A DNA stretch of 64,000 nt from assembly GCF_026212465.1 (NCBI RefSeq), contig NC_080058.1:18149751-18213750 (forward strand). The letters run 5' to 3'. The notes under the pieces are model-generated. The model had not been told where the DNA came from. It made no database searches and saw only the letters and a program-made list of their open reading frames with translations. This DNA is from Amaranthus tricolor. Its lineage: Eukaryota > Streptophyta > Magnoliopsida > Caryophyllales > Amaranthaceae. The translations under genes were made by a program, and so were the position numbers. Positions 27,589-39,360 of this stretch are shown in pieces (position 1 is the stretch's first letter; each line of letters begins with the position of its first letter).

Positions 27589-28827
27589 CGTTGGCGCTCT
27601 TAGGTTTTGATGATGACTACACTTTATATACGCAAATGTATTTTAGAGATTGTATGCTGGTCGATATCCGGTGTTATTAAGGATCGTTCATAGAGCCTAT
27701 GACTTAGTCTATGAACGTGTACAAATCAAAAGAATCCAATGAAGTTAGATAAGGTATATCGCTTAGGATGTCAAATGTAGAAAGAAGGTCTACTGTTTCC
27801 AAGTTTGATAATTTGACGTTACTAGAAAATGGAGACAGTGCATTGTTCCCAGATAGATGTCTGAAGAAGTTACGTCTGCTGGAAAATTCTGATTAAAATA
27901 TTTTCTGATTTTTTAGTTGATGTATTAGTTAAAATTAATTTGTTGCATTATTTATTTAATAAGTTAATTGGTAAAATATCTTTTATAACCACCTTAAAAT
28001 AACCATGTAATTTCTTAAAGAGTGGAATATTTTTCTCCTTAAAAATAGACTTTTATTTTGAATCTAATTAAGTGATAAACTACTTTGTCTATTATTAGGA
28101 ATAAGAAACCGTGGCTTATTACTTTAGAATAAAGCTTTCACCTATTTATTCTCATTAAGGGATTAACCGTGGGTTTTTAATCTTTAGATCTAAGATCCAG
28201 TTAAATCTCCTTTTTATTACGAATAAGGTAGTAATGGGTAGTTATTACCTTTTTACTAGCTACATAAATTCCTATAAATAGAGGACTTGTTTATTCTTAA
28301 AAATGGTTGCATATGCCTTAGAGAAAACATATATGAAATAAATAAAAACAAGAAATATTTGTGTTCCAAAAATTTGCCAATTAATTTATAATATTTTCTT
28401 GTGCAACTCCTTAATTTTATCTTTAAAGAATTTTATCCTTGTAAACGGTTTTTGAGAGAATTGTTTAACTAGACTTGGGTAAGTCTAGGGGAGAATTAAA
28501 AAATTTCATGTGAAGCTAGAGAATTAGAAAAGCTTAGAGTGAAACTAGAGAAAGAGAAAGAGAAAGACAATTGGCCAAGTTAGAGAAGCTTCTAGTGAAG
28601 CAAATTGAGTTTGTTTTATGTAATTGTAACGGATTGCCTAAATCATATTGGAGAGTTTTTAAATCCCGAGGGGTCTTGGTTTTTACTTTTATTTAGGCCT
28701 AGAAGGTTTCCACGTAAAATTGTGTTGTCTCTTTTACTTTTTCATTTTAAGATTAAGTTTTAATCTTTCAATCTAATTCCGCAAAAACAGGGCAAAACGC
28801 TTAAACTTATAAAACAACAATTCACCC
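27589..28827 (+). repeat. 5' LTR of Sirevirus B, 3' end deleted
   Basis: Starts CGTTGGCGCTCTTAGG, matching TGTTGGCTCTCTTAGG of the 3' LTR, and is colinear with it to AACAATTCACCC at 28827. The last 40 or so bases are missing and the sequence jumps straight to gag. TATAAATAGAGG is at about 28273, and a perfect hairpin at 28469-28488. Confidence 0.85.
28469..28488 (+). other. Conserved LTR hairpin, copy in B 5' LTR
   Basis: CTAGACTTGGGTAAGTCTAG: an 8-bp perfect stem with loop GGGT. Equivalent hairpins lie at the same LTR position at 40545-40564, 35221-35240 (stem TTAGACTC/GAGTCTAA) and 42334-42353 (loop CCCC on +). The element A LTR versions (3478-3495, 12852-12870) are imperfect. Confidence 0.6.
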
Positions 28828-29749
28828 GAATGGAAGAAGGGTACTCTACTCAAAGGCCACCTATGTTCGATGGAAAATTCTATACGTATTGAAAGAATAG
28901 GATGGAGATCTTCATCAAAGCCGAAAAGTAACAGGTTTGGAGAGTTATCGAAATTGGAGACTTTAAGCTAACTACTACAAACTCAAATAACGAATTTATT
29001 CCTAAACCTATAACCGAATATGAAAAGGAAGATTTTCAGAAAACGGAGATGAATGCTCTTGCCATCAAATTACTTCACTGTGGTCTCGGACCAAACAAAC
29101 ATAATCTCATTATGGGTTGTAAATCTGCCAAGCAGATTTGGACCCGGTGGAAGTTACCCACGAGGGAACAAGTGCAGTGAAACGCTCCAAGATAGACTTG
29201 TTGATGTCCGAGTATGATAGGTTCGTAATGGAACCTAGAGAAAGCATCCAAAAGATGTTTACAAGATTCACAAACATCACAAATCAAATTGTCTCTCTTG
29301 GAAGACATATTCCCACCGATGAACAAGTCAGGAAAATTCTAAGGAGTTTCTCTCAAAATGAACGTTGGAGAGCCAAAGTCACAGCCATCCAGGAATCCAA
29401 AGATTTCACAAAGTTCAATCTAAAAGAGCTGGTTGGTTCCCTTATGACTCATGAATTGCATTTGGGAATAGTAGACAGTTCCCGAAACAAGGGTTTGGCT
29501 CTAACGGCAGCTGATCAAGAAGAGTCAGAATGTGATGAAGAGGAGGCTTCCATGTCGGTACGAAGATTCAAAAATTGTTCAGGAACAGCAGATACACTAA
29601 TCAAAGAAACAATAAAGAAAGAAGATTTTTCAATTCTAAATCTAACCTGGAATGCCACAAATATGGAAGTACTGATCACTTCATCAAAGATTGCCCTATG
29701 TGGAGAAACGAAAAGGGCAAGAGAAAGGCAAGGGAAACAGGAAGACTAC

Positions 29750-30725
29750 TGATGCGAGTATGGGGATGATTGATCCAAGAATCCGATAATTCCTTCCAAG
29801 AACTATGCCAAGACTGATCTTGACACAATGAAACACATACGCCAAGCCTTCTGTTTTGTATGAAACAGAAGGTTAACAAAACAATTTCTTTGGAATGGTT
29901 CTGTATCGTGGATAGAAACAAGCGACCTTCACTCAGCCACTGGCCTCTTCCTCACACTCAAATTAAGATTCACTCTCTTAATTCTCGTGGAACAACTGAA
30001 TACTCACTTTTCTTCACTCACAAAGGATTTATTCAGGGTAGCAATTGTGAACAATTACTTGAAGGAAATTTTTATTGAACAATCTCTTAATCCTCTTTAC
30101 AACTATGAGGATCCTTTTGTATAGGATGCAAAGGCAATTAACGGCTAAATCTATGCCTAACTAATAAACTTAAAAAAACACGTGATAGGCATGTTTACAA
30201 TCAAACACAAGATCAAATACATCAGAATAAGGCTAAGTATGCTTCTAGGTCTGATCTGTCTGACAGGGGACCTTCAGCTCCCTTTCTTGGTGTGTTACTG
30301 TGATCGTTAGGAGGCACTTAAGGTCTCGATGGAAAGGTTCGTGTATAGAGATTCCATTTCTACCCTCCATGTCCTCCAAGGTGCGTGGGTTAGCTCTGGA
30401 AAACCCTTGCAAGGTAGGTTGGTCGGTAGATTCTACCAAACACTGATAGAACTAGTTGTTTGGTGTATTTTGTGAATCCTGCTGTGTTTTTCTTGAGTTT
30501 TGATAGATCATAAATGGTGTTATCAGCTTCCACACTTCCCTTAGCATTAGGACTTAATGTTGGGTTTACATTTGATCCATGTGTGCCTTGCATACTTGGT
30601 TCATCAGCTTCCACACTTCCCTTAGCATTAGGGCTTAATGTTGGGTCTGTATTTGATCCATGTGTGCCTTGCATACTTGGTTCATTTACATTGCATTAAG
30701 ATTTGATCCAAGCATACATGGATCA
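29750..30725. mobile_element. 976-bp LTR-like insertion in gag
   Basis: Flanked on both sides by ACTAC (29745-29749 and 30726-30730), with ends TGATGCGAG and ATGGATCA, so it starts TG and ends CA. The size, 5-bp duplication and termini fit a solo LTR or a small non-autonomous LTR element. GATCCAAG occurs near both ends. On the minus strand a 94-codon frame (30674-30390) covers two 81-bp repeats encoding 27-residue units (MQGTHGSN.DPTLSPNAKGS). I do not recognise the family. Confidence 0.7.
30522..30683. repeat. 81-bp tandem repeat, two copies
   Basis: ATCAGCTTCCACACTTCCCT starts at 30522 and again at 30603. The copies differ by a few substitutions. The period is divisible by three and the minus strand stays open across both copies, which would give a 27-residue repeat. 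Confidence 0.85.
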
Positions 30726-33700
30726 ACTACCAACCAAAGGAAATCTCAATAAAACCGACTTTCGCAAAGCCATGATTGCTACATGGGGAGAATCTGAGAG
30801 TGATGTTGAGACAGAAAACCCCGAAGAGGAAGAAACAACCAATTTATGTCTCATGGCTTCACACGAAAGCAAGAATGAGAAGTCCAAAGAAAAAGAGGTA
30901 ATGTCTTCTTATTCATTTCCTAATCACCTATTTAAATATGATAAATATAAATTAATTGAGTTGCTAATGGAGACACAAGAAAAATTAATATAAAGTAATG
31001 ATAAATGTCTCCAACTTGAAAAAGACCTTAAGAGTAGTAAACACCATGTTTCCTACTTACATACCTTTAGATTTGATGTCCAAAATAGATTTTTTAATTT
31101 GCTAGATCAAAACACTATTTTAAAGGAAACACTGGAAAAAGTAAAAAAGGAGAATATTATTCTTAATATTGAATTGACTCAATATAAATTGCTAGGCTTA
31201 AAAGAGGAATTAAACGACACATCCTTTAATGATTTATATACTGATTAAAATTGAGAATTGACCTAGAATCCAACAGAGCCAAAAATAATAAATTAAAGCT
31301 TGAATTAAATTCAAAAGGAAAAGTAAAAATCAAAAATGTTCCCAAATGGATTCTAGATGCTAGAACTAAAAGTACAGAAGGCCTAGATTACAATAAGAAT
31401 AATGAAAAGAAAACAGTCTATGTCGATCTCCCAAGTAGCAAAGTCTGTACCTTTTGCGAAAAAATTGGACATCTAAAAATCCAGTTTGCCAAAAGGGAAC
31501 AGCATATTGTCTCCAATAGAAACTATGTCGATCGTATTTGGATTAAGAAAGTTGATTCGCGTCAAATCGACAAGGAACCTAAGAAAGACTGGGTTCCTAA
31601 TTCTAACAATTAATTTGTCTTGCAGGTTCTAGTGAGGGGGAACAACTCATGGTATCTGAACAGTGGGTGTTCCAAGCACATGACAGGTGATAAATCAAAA
31701 TTTCTGTCACTGGAAACCTATGATGGGGGAATTGTGACTTTCGGTGACAACATGAAAGGTGAAATCATTGCCAAAGGAAAAGTAGAAAGGTCAAGTTCCC
31801 ATGCAATTGATAATGTATTTTTGGTCGAGAATTTAAAACATAATTTACTAAGTATTTCTCAGTTCTGTGACAAAGATAACTCTGTAAACTTCACTTCGGA
31901 AAAATGTATTATTTTTAGGAGTGACACAGGAGACACTGTTTTGGAAGGGATCCGAAAAGGGAACACTTATGTTCTGGACATCAACACTGTTCCCAAATCG
32001 AGTCTAACTTGTCTCAGTGTCATAGAGGAAGATTCTCTTTTTTGGCACAAACGTCTAGGTCATGCTAGCTTTTGTTTGATTAATACCTTAAGATCAAAAG
32101 ACCTAGTAAGAGGAGTGCCATCTATAAAATTCCTGAAGGATGAGATTTGTGATCCTTGCGCCATAGGAAAACATGTGACGTCTTCCTTTAAACCAAAGAA
32201 TGTGGTGATTACCTCAAAACCGCTTGAATTAATGCATACGGATCTTTGTGGACCTATGAGAATTCAAAGCCGTAGTGGCAAACGATATATATTTGTTATT
32301 ATTGATGATTACAGTAGATTTATGTGGACTTTTTTTTTAGCTAGCAAAGATGAAGCTTTTAATGAGTTCGTTTCTTTTGCTATAAAATAAAAAAAAATCT
32401 AGTAATAATCAATTTATTCACATAAGGTCAGATCATATAAAGAATTTGAAAATTCAAGCTTTATGAACTATTGCAATGCGCATGGCATAAGTCACAATTT
32501 TTCCGCACCTAGAACACCACAACAAAATGGTGTGGCAGAAAGAAAAAATAGAACATTAGAGGAAATGGCTAGGTTAATTACTAGTGGTCTTCCTAGGAAT
32601 TTTTGGGCCGAGGCCGTAAATACTGCATGCTATATCTTTAATGGTGTACTAATCAGACCTATCACTTCTAAGACACCCTATGAGTTGTTTAAAGGTGTAA
32701 AACTGAATATTTCCTATTTTCGTGTGTTTAGATGTAAATGCTTTGTTCATGTTAATGTAAAATGAAAATAGGAAAGTTTGATGAAAGAAGTGATGAAGCA
32801 GTATTTCTTGGCTATTCATCTCATTGTAAAGCTTATAGAGTTTACAATAAGAGAACTATGTGTGTAGAAGAATCCGTTCACATTATTTTTGATGAAACTA
32901 ACCTTATGACAAGTGAACAAGATACAAATAATTTTAAAATAGGACTTGCAAATTTGGAAGATGATGAAGATGTAACTAAAGAGCAAGATCAAAGAACAAT
33001 AAGAGAACAACTGACTCAAGAAATAATCGAAGTACCTGACCAAGCAGAACGGCCAGTAAATGAGGACCAACAAGATGTTCCCAATCCAGCTGTTCCCAGA
33101 GATGAACAAAATGATCAGGTTGAAGTTGAGCAGAATAACAATCAAGTCAATAACCCTGTGCCCACAATTGTTCCTACAAGAGAATTTGTGCCCAAACCAT
33201 GGAAATATCAAAAATGGCATCCACTTGATTTGATAATCAGTGATTTGAACAAGGGCACACAAACCAGATCCCAAATGACCAATTTTTGTGCACACTTTGC
33301 GTTCCTCTCGACATTGGAACCCAAAAATCACGAAGAAGCCTTAAAAGATTCCGAATGGGTTGTTGCCATGCAAGATGAATTTAATGAATTTGAAAGAAAT
33401 AAAGTGTGGCACTTAGAACCGAAACCAAAACACAAAAAGGTGATTGGATTAAAATGGGTATTTAGAAACAAATTGGAGGAACACGGAATCATAGTAAGAA
33501 ACAAAGCAAGGCTCGTGGTAAAAGGGTACAATCAATAAGAAGGAATCAATTATATAGAAACATTTGCTCTGGTAGCCAGGTTAGAGGCTATCAAAATTCT
33601 ATTTTCTTTTGCCGCTTTAATGAATTTTAAATTATATCAAATGGATGTGAAATGTGCTTTCTTGAATGGTTTCTTGATGAAAAAGTCTTTGTGGAACAAC

Positions 33701-34143
33701 CCCCTGGCTTTGAAAATCCATCTTTTTTAGATCATGTCTATAAGCGTCATAAAGCTCTTAATGGGCTAAAACAAGTTCCTAGACAATGGTATGAAAGATG
33801 ATCAAAGTTTTTGAGTGAAAATAATTTTATTAGAGGCAAAATAGACAGAACCTTGTTCTTCAAGAATAGAGGTTCTGATATTTCAGATGTTCAAATTTAT
33901 GTTGATGATTTTATTTTTAGTGCTACCAATGAATTGCTATATAAAGAATTTTCTAACCTAATGAGTACTGAATTTGAAATAAGTATGATGGGAGAATTAA
34001 ATTTCTTCCTTGGTTTGCAAATTAAACAAACCGCCAATGGAATTTTTATTCATCAATAAAAATATATAAAAGAACTTCTATAGAAATATGGTTTAAATAA
34101 TGCTAAAACAAACCACACACCTATGGCTACAAATGATAGATTA

Positions 34144-35626
34144 TGTTGGACCTCTTGAGCTTTGATGATGACTACACTGTATTTAAACAAATATGTTTTT
34201 AAGAGATTATGTGCAGGTCGATATCCAGTCGTAATTATGATCGTTGATAGTACCTATGGCTTGGTTCATGGAAATGTACGTGTCAAAAGGATCCAAGAGA
34301 TGTTAGAAGAGAATATCGCTTGGGATGTAAAATGGAGACAGGAAGTCTACTGTTCCCAAGTTGAATGTTCTAGCAAAACTGGAATTCAGAGACAGCGCAC
34401 TGTTCCTAACTGGAGTCAGCCTACGTCCACTGAAAATTCTGATTTCTATTTAATTATTATTTTTAGTTGATGTATTAAATAAAGTTAATTTGTTGCAATT
34501 ATAATTTATTAAAGTTACTTGGCAAAATGTTTTCCAAAATGATTTTTCGTATTTATTTAGCATTATTTTAGGATCTATATTTAGTAAATATTGGATTTTC
34601 TAAATATAGGAATAGCTGTTGTTGAAAAAGTCTTAGCTATTATTATTATTTTTTAACCGGTCTTAATATTAGAAAATAGGTTATCGTTTCTATAACTAGT
34701 TAGCAAGTAACCATCCCTATTTTTAGTAAGCCTAACCGTTTCTATAATTAGCATAAAGTTCCAGTAGTTATTACTGAAACAGGAACTGTTGTTGAAGAAA
34801 CTGCTGATAAAGGAACTGTTGCTTAAGGGAACAGAACCTATTATTAGTAAATGGGAACAGACGGTTATTGTTGTTATAACCGTGTACTTAATTTAATCAA
34901 GTTTTATGCCTATTTTAAGGAGATAACCGTTTGTTGGTTTAAATCCACATTATTCCCATGATTATTTTTGATAAGGAATAATGGATTGAAATATCCCATT
35001 TTAATTAGGGATTTTAGCTCTATAAATAAGAGATTCGGTTGTTCTTCAAAACTTGCCTTAGTATGAGCCATTAAATCATACGTAATTTTGGGAGAATTTT
35101 TACAAGAAAAGTTTGTTTTAAAAATGCCAATTAATTTATAATATTTTCTTGTGCAACTTATTGATTTTATTTTTAGAGAATTTTTATCCTTTTTGTAAGG
35201 GTTTTTGAGAGTATTTGTAATTAGACTCGGGTGAGTCTAAGGGGGAATTTGATAGCTTTGAGTGAAGCTAGTGTGAAGTTTAGCTTTTAGTGAAGCTAAG
35301 TTTGTTGCTTTGAGTGAAGCAATTTGAGAGAGAAGTTGGCCTAGTTGATGCGCTTCGAGTGAAGTAAGATGTTTAATGTAATTGTAACGAGTTGTCTTAA
35401 ACATAGTGGAGAATTTAGAAATCCTGAGGGGTCGTGGTTTTTCCTTCTAATTAGGCCTAGAAGGTTTCCACGTAAAAATCGTTTGTCTCTTTTTTTATTT
35501 TTCTCTAAGTTTAAGCTTTATTTATCTTATTCAATTCCGCAAAAACAGGGCAAAAACGCTTAAACTAGTAACAACAACAATTTACCCCCCTTCTTGTTGT
35601 TGTTCCCGTTCCTAATTGAGTCTACA
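34144..35626 (+). mobile_element. Solo LTR of the Sirevirus A family inside RT
   Basis: 1483 bp, TGTTGGACC...GAGTCTACA, flanked by GATTA (34139-34143 and 35627-35631). Its sequence matches the LTRs of element A read on their coding strand, so it is a solo LTR left after LTR-LTR recombination of an A-family insertion. TATAAATAAG is at 35021-35030. The 3' part carries the LTR hairpins. Confidence 0.92.
35221..35366 (+). other. Cluster of LTR hairpins (solo LTR copy)
   Basis: In order: TTAGACTCGGGTGAGTCTAA (35221-35240), TAGCTTTGAGTGAAGCTA (35253-35270), TAGCTTTTAGTGAAGCTA (35281-35298), TTGCTTTGAGTGAAGCAA (35305-35322) and a weaker CGCTTCGAGTGAAG copy (about 35351). Each is an inverted repeat around a short loop, and the stem bases change as pairs between copies. 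The cluster lies downstream of the TATA box, so it would be in the transcript leader. Confidence 0.65.
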
Positions 35627-36330
35627 GATTAGATGAAGATTCAAATGGTGTTGATGTTGATCAAACTATGTATAGAGGCATGATTGGTTCTTTATTATAT
35701 CTAACTACTAGTAGACCCGATATTGCATTTAGTGTTTGTTTATGTGCTAGATTTCAATCAAATCCCAATGAATCACATCACAAAACAATGAAAAGAATTC
35801 TGAGATATTTGAAGGGAACAGATGACTTTTCCCTATTTTATCCAAAAAGTGATGACTATGATTTGAAAGGTTATAGTGATGTAGATTATGCAGGAGATCT
35901 TGTAAACAGAAAAAGCATTTAAGGTATGGTACAATTCCTTGGCTCTTGTTTAGTGTCTTAGTGTTCCAAGAAACAAAACACTGTAGCATTATCCACTGCA
36001 AAAGCAGAATATGTGGCAGCAGCAGCTTGTTGTTCCCAAATGTTGTGGATTAAACAACAGCTAAGAGACTTTGTTATTAAGTTTGAATGTGTTCTTATTT
36101 ATTGTGATAGTACTAGTGCCATATGCATATCCAGAGATCTCATGCATCATTCTAGAGTTAAACATATTCATATAAGACATCATTTTCTCAAGGATAATGT
36201 GGAAAATAAAAATATAATCGTTAAGCATGTTAATACTTATGAGCAAATAGCAGACATCATGACTAAACTACTTCTAAGGGAACAACATGAAAAGATGAGG
36301 CTAGAACTTGGCATGATCAAGCTCCACTAA

Positions 36331-36923
36331 AGTTTATGACAAGTATTCTCCTCAAGGCAAAATAAAACTTGGAAGGTTGATTCATCCACAAAAACCTTGG
36401 TTAAGAAGTTAACCATCAAAAGGTTCAGGTATGTAGTTATTTAAAGTACGTGCTGTGTTTACTTTCTTGAATGCATGTTTAAATTGATCAAACCATAAGC
36501 AGCATTTGTTTTATGAATGATAGTCCTCATATTAAACAAAAAAAAAATAAAAAAAAAACGAGGACAACTTCATTTATTCTCTCAAATTTTATTCCCAGCA
36601 TCATTATTCTATATAGATGGTCAAAATAAAATATTTATTAATTAGAGTCTGATTGAAAAACCGTTACTAACCACCAATTCCATGAACCTACCCACTAACT
36701 ATTCATCATCCACCTTGTTTACACATATAATTAAGAAAATTAATTATAGTACAAACCTTCAAGTAACCGTCCTTTCACCTCCTATAACTTCTCTCATTTA
36801 CACACTCACGTCACATCACTCACTCACAAACCTCACATCTCTTTACTCACCTTACTCACTCTGAAACCGTCACTCTCACTCAACTTCTTCAATACATCTT
36901 CTTCTTCACCGTCCTTACTCACC
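36331..36923 (+). other. Sirevirus B spacer between pol and the 3' ORF
   Basis: No gene. The A-rich run at 36533-36560 and pyrimidine-rich CTCAC repeats (36780-36880) precede the ORF start. It corresponds to 6826-7346 in element A. Confidence 0.6.
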
Positions 36924-38780
36924 ATGAAAAGACCAAAAGCTACCTCCTCAACCAAGAAATCAAGCAAGAAAACACCAAAAGTGACTCAAATGAAGCCTTT
37001 AAAAGTCGTACACCCATCCCCGTTGATCACTGCACCACCATCCTCTTCATCTGAACCAAAACATTCTTACCCACCTAGTTCATCAACCATGCATAGCGGT
37101 ACAAAACGCCAAAACACAACACCCAAAGGAGGATCATCATCCAGACCATTGAAGAAAACTAAGACTGTTGATCCCAACAGTCCTAAGGAAATTGCAAAAG
37201 AAATGGCAGTAGGTTTTGGTCTCCATAAGCACTGGTATGTTTCTACACCTTTTCCCCAACTTCACGCTATTTTAAAAAATCAAAATTGGGAAACCTAGAT
37301 GTCTGACTTTTGTTGCAACTCAACTTACCCTAACCTTATGCGTGAGTTTATTTCAAAATTTTCAATAGAAAATGGGGTTTGTTCAAGTGTTGTTAAGAAG
37401 GTAGAAATTGAGTTTAATTCCATGATGTTAGGCGAATGGTTTGGAGTTTCTGTTGTAGGTTTTGATACATATCACGTTGGTTCTAAGATCGTTTTTTCAG
37501 GGATTAATGAGAAAACAGTGTTAAAATGTTTAAGGATTAATAAAAAGAAAGGCAGAATTAGTCACAACACATTGTCTCCTTTTCACAAATTACTTTATAA
37601 TATAGCTCGACAATTTATTTTACCACGCAATTCCTATCGTAGTGAAGTAAATCTTCGTGATGCCACCTTAATCTATTGTTTAGCCAAGCACATCAAAATT
37701 AATTTTCCTTCTTTGATGATTTCACATGTATCTGATTGTATTGAAAAGGAATTTATGGTAGGATGTGGAGGATTGTTGACATGGATTTTTAAGAAATTTG
37801 GAGTCCCTTTGGATGGCCTACAGTTCCCTATGAGTGCTAACAACAAAATAGGTGTAAAATTTCTTACCAACATGCACCTTAAAGTATCAGATAAAGGGAT
37901 TCTGGAGGAAGTCACTGAGGATGTGGAGAATGACGATTCTGATGAGGAGAAAGAAGAAAAAGAAAAAGCAGAGGAGGATCAAAAGGCTGAAAAGGAGGAC
38001 CAGGAGCCTGTTCCCACTGCCACTCATAAAGAGGTAAAAATTTGTTCCCAAAGGGAATAGGGGGAAGCTGTAATTAAGGGGGAAGCGTCAAAGGAAGAGG
38101 AGGGTGAGGCACTGGATAATGATGATGATGATGATGATGATGATTCCAGTGATGAGGAGGTTCAAATGTCGGTTCAGAAGAATCCTATTGCTACATCAAG
38201 GAAAAGTAGTAGGCTCGTATCTAAGGGAAAACGGCCGGTAGTTAATTTGGATGATGACTCTTTCTCACATACAACCCTTGAGCCTCAACCTACTGCACCT
38301 CTTTCACCAAAACCGGCCACACCACCTACACACCACATTCCATCACCTCCACCTACACCTATTCCTGCTACATTGCCACCAACAACCACCACACCTTCTT
38401 CACCTGGCCTTGGCTTCACTGGCTTCGTTAATCCTTCTTCAGTTCCTACAGCTCTCTTAGAACCTATTCTCAACAAACTACAGGATCTTCAGTCCCAATT
38501 CTATTCTTTCCAAGATGAAGTTCGTGTCACCTTCGCATCTATCACTGATCAGCTCACTCAAATGGAGGCTCGTCTAGGTGCCAAGCTTGATACAGTGGAG
38601 ATGCAGACCGAATTCGTGGATGAAGAAGAGCATTTCCTACCTGATTCCTCTCCTACTTATCTTTTGTTGGTCCATCTATCAAGCAAAAAATTTATTTTAG
38701 TTTTAATGTACCAAGTTGGGTACGGTATTTGTAACTTGATACTCTTTACACATTGCTGCTCATTTTGCTATGGTTTTTGA
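36924..38780 (+). pseudogene. Sirevirus B extra 3' ORF (so-called env-like)
   Basis: ATG at 36924; one frame throughout with stops at 37296 (TAG, where element A has Leu) and 38058 (TAG). Parts in order: a Lys/Ser-rich tail (KKSSKKTPKVTQMKPLK); a conserved domain (GFGLHKHWYVSTPFPQLHAI, FISKFSIENGVCSSVVKK, HKLLYNIARQFILPRN, FMVGCGGLLTWIFKKFGVPL); an acidic Glu/Asp-rich linker with eight consecutive Asp codons (38119-38142); a Pro/Thr-rich stretch; and a helix with heptad spacing ending RLGAKLDTVEMQTEFVDEEE. The reading then runs on to 38780 because the stop seen in A after DEEAPAS is lost. No signal peptide or clear membrane segment is present in the conserved part. Confidence 0.75.
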
Positions 38781-38918
38781 TATTAACTCATTGCATATTT
38801 TGATTGCATCATTCAGAATTTTCTTTTCATTACTGCTTTTACTTGCTTACCTTTTAATTTCTATACTTATATAGTTAGTGCTGTGGTATGAAACCTCCTG
38901 TCCTTTTTGAATGATGTC

Positions 38919-38930
38919 AAAAGGGGGAAT
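38919..38930 (+). promoter_or_regulatory. Upstream polypurine-tract copy of Sirevirus B
   Basis: AAAAGGGGGAAT preceded by TGATGTC, 735 bp before the functional tract. It is the same extra copy as at 4902-4913 in element A. Confidence 0.7.
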
Positions 38931-39062
38931 AATTGCACAAACTTAAATGGTATGCTTGAGTTATGAATTAGTTTAGAACCATCTTCTTGTTTTGCCTAAG
39001 GAAAGTACTAAAGCTTTGATGTTCTGATTAACTCTTAAACTTTCTGAGCTACATTATCAAAA

Positions 39063-39360
39063 AGCTCTGATTAACATATATATTATGATGCTCTGGTTAA
39101 TTGAATAAAGAAATGCTCTGATATTACATGCTCTGATTAATATACTTTGACAATATACTTTGATGTGCTCTAACTTAGTTTGAATGTTATACTCTGAAAC
39201 TGAAACTTGTTGAAACACTTATAATGCACTGATAAGGAAGTATATATATGCTCTGATGATTTGATTTGATAATATTATGTTCAGGCTTTATGCTTGAATA
39301 TATTTATATTTAATTTGGAATGTATGCTCTGAAAAAATTCTTGAATATGTGCTCTTATCA
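39063..39360 (+). repeat. ATGCTCTGAT short repeats in Sirevirus B 3' region
   Basis: About nine copies or near-copies of [AT]GCTCTGATT fall within 300 bp (for example at 39064, 39089, 39114, 39129, 39165, 39250, 39325). They are irregularly spaced, in an AT-rich background between the two polypurine tracts. Element A has the same motif (AATCAGAGC on the + strand) at about 4718, 4765 and 4791. Confidence 0.65.

Larger units (their letters stand above)
28830..31613 (+). pseudogene. gag: Sirevirus B gag, split by an insertion
   Basis: The reading starts at ATG 28830 (MEEGYSTQRPPMFDGKF), about 13 codons inside the gag start seen in element A, because the upstream part is deleted. Stops follow (FYTY, stop, KNRM) and a frame change near 29140. 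The coding sequence then reads to a knuckle at about 29660 (CHKYGSTDHFIKDCPMW), where the second Cys has become Tyr. At 29750 it is broken by a 976-bp insertion and resumes at 30731 (NLNKTDFRKAMIATWGESES). The last part (KVCTFCEKIGHLKIQF, also short of a Cys) ends WVPNSNN then stop at 31611. In this copy the gag stop and the following pol lie in the same frame. Confidence 0.85.
31620..36330 (+). pseudogene. pol: Sirevirus B pol, split by a solo LTR
   Basis: Copia-order pol. The protease motif is WYLNSGCSKHMTGDK, where the catalytic Asp of element A's WYLDSG is Asn. Integrase HHCC (WHKRLGHA...CDPCAIGKH) and core fragments follow (TDLCGPM; the DHGKEF region is damaged near 32440; VAERKNRTLEEMAR). 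RT reads from about 33190 with YVDDFIFSA near 33900. At 34144 a solo LTR interrupts RT; after it the frame resumes [20 protein letters not shown] at about 35632, then RNase H (YSDVDYAGD, CDSTSAICISRD) to LGMIKLH at 36330. Stops and shifts occur near 32388, 32762, 33537, 33690, 34059 and 35920. Confidence 0.88.
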
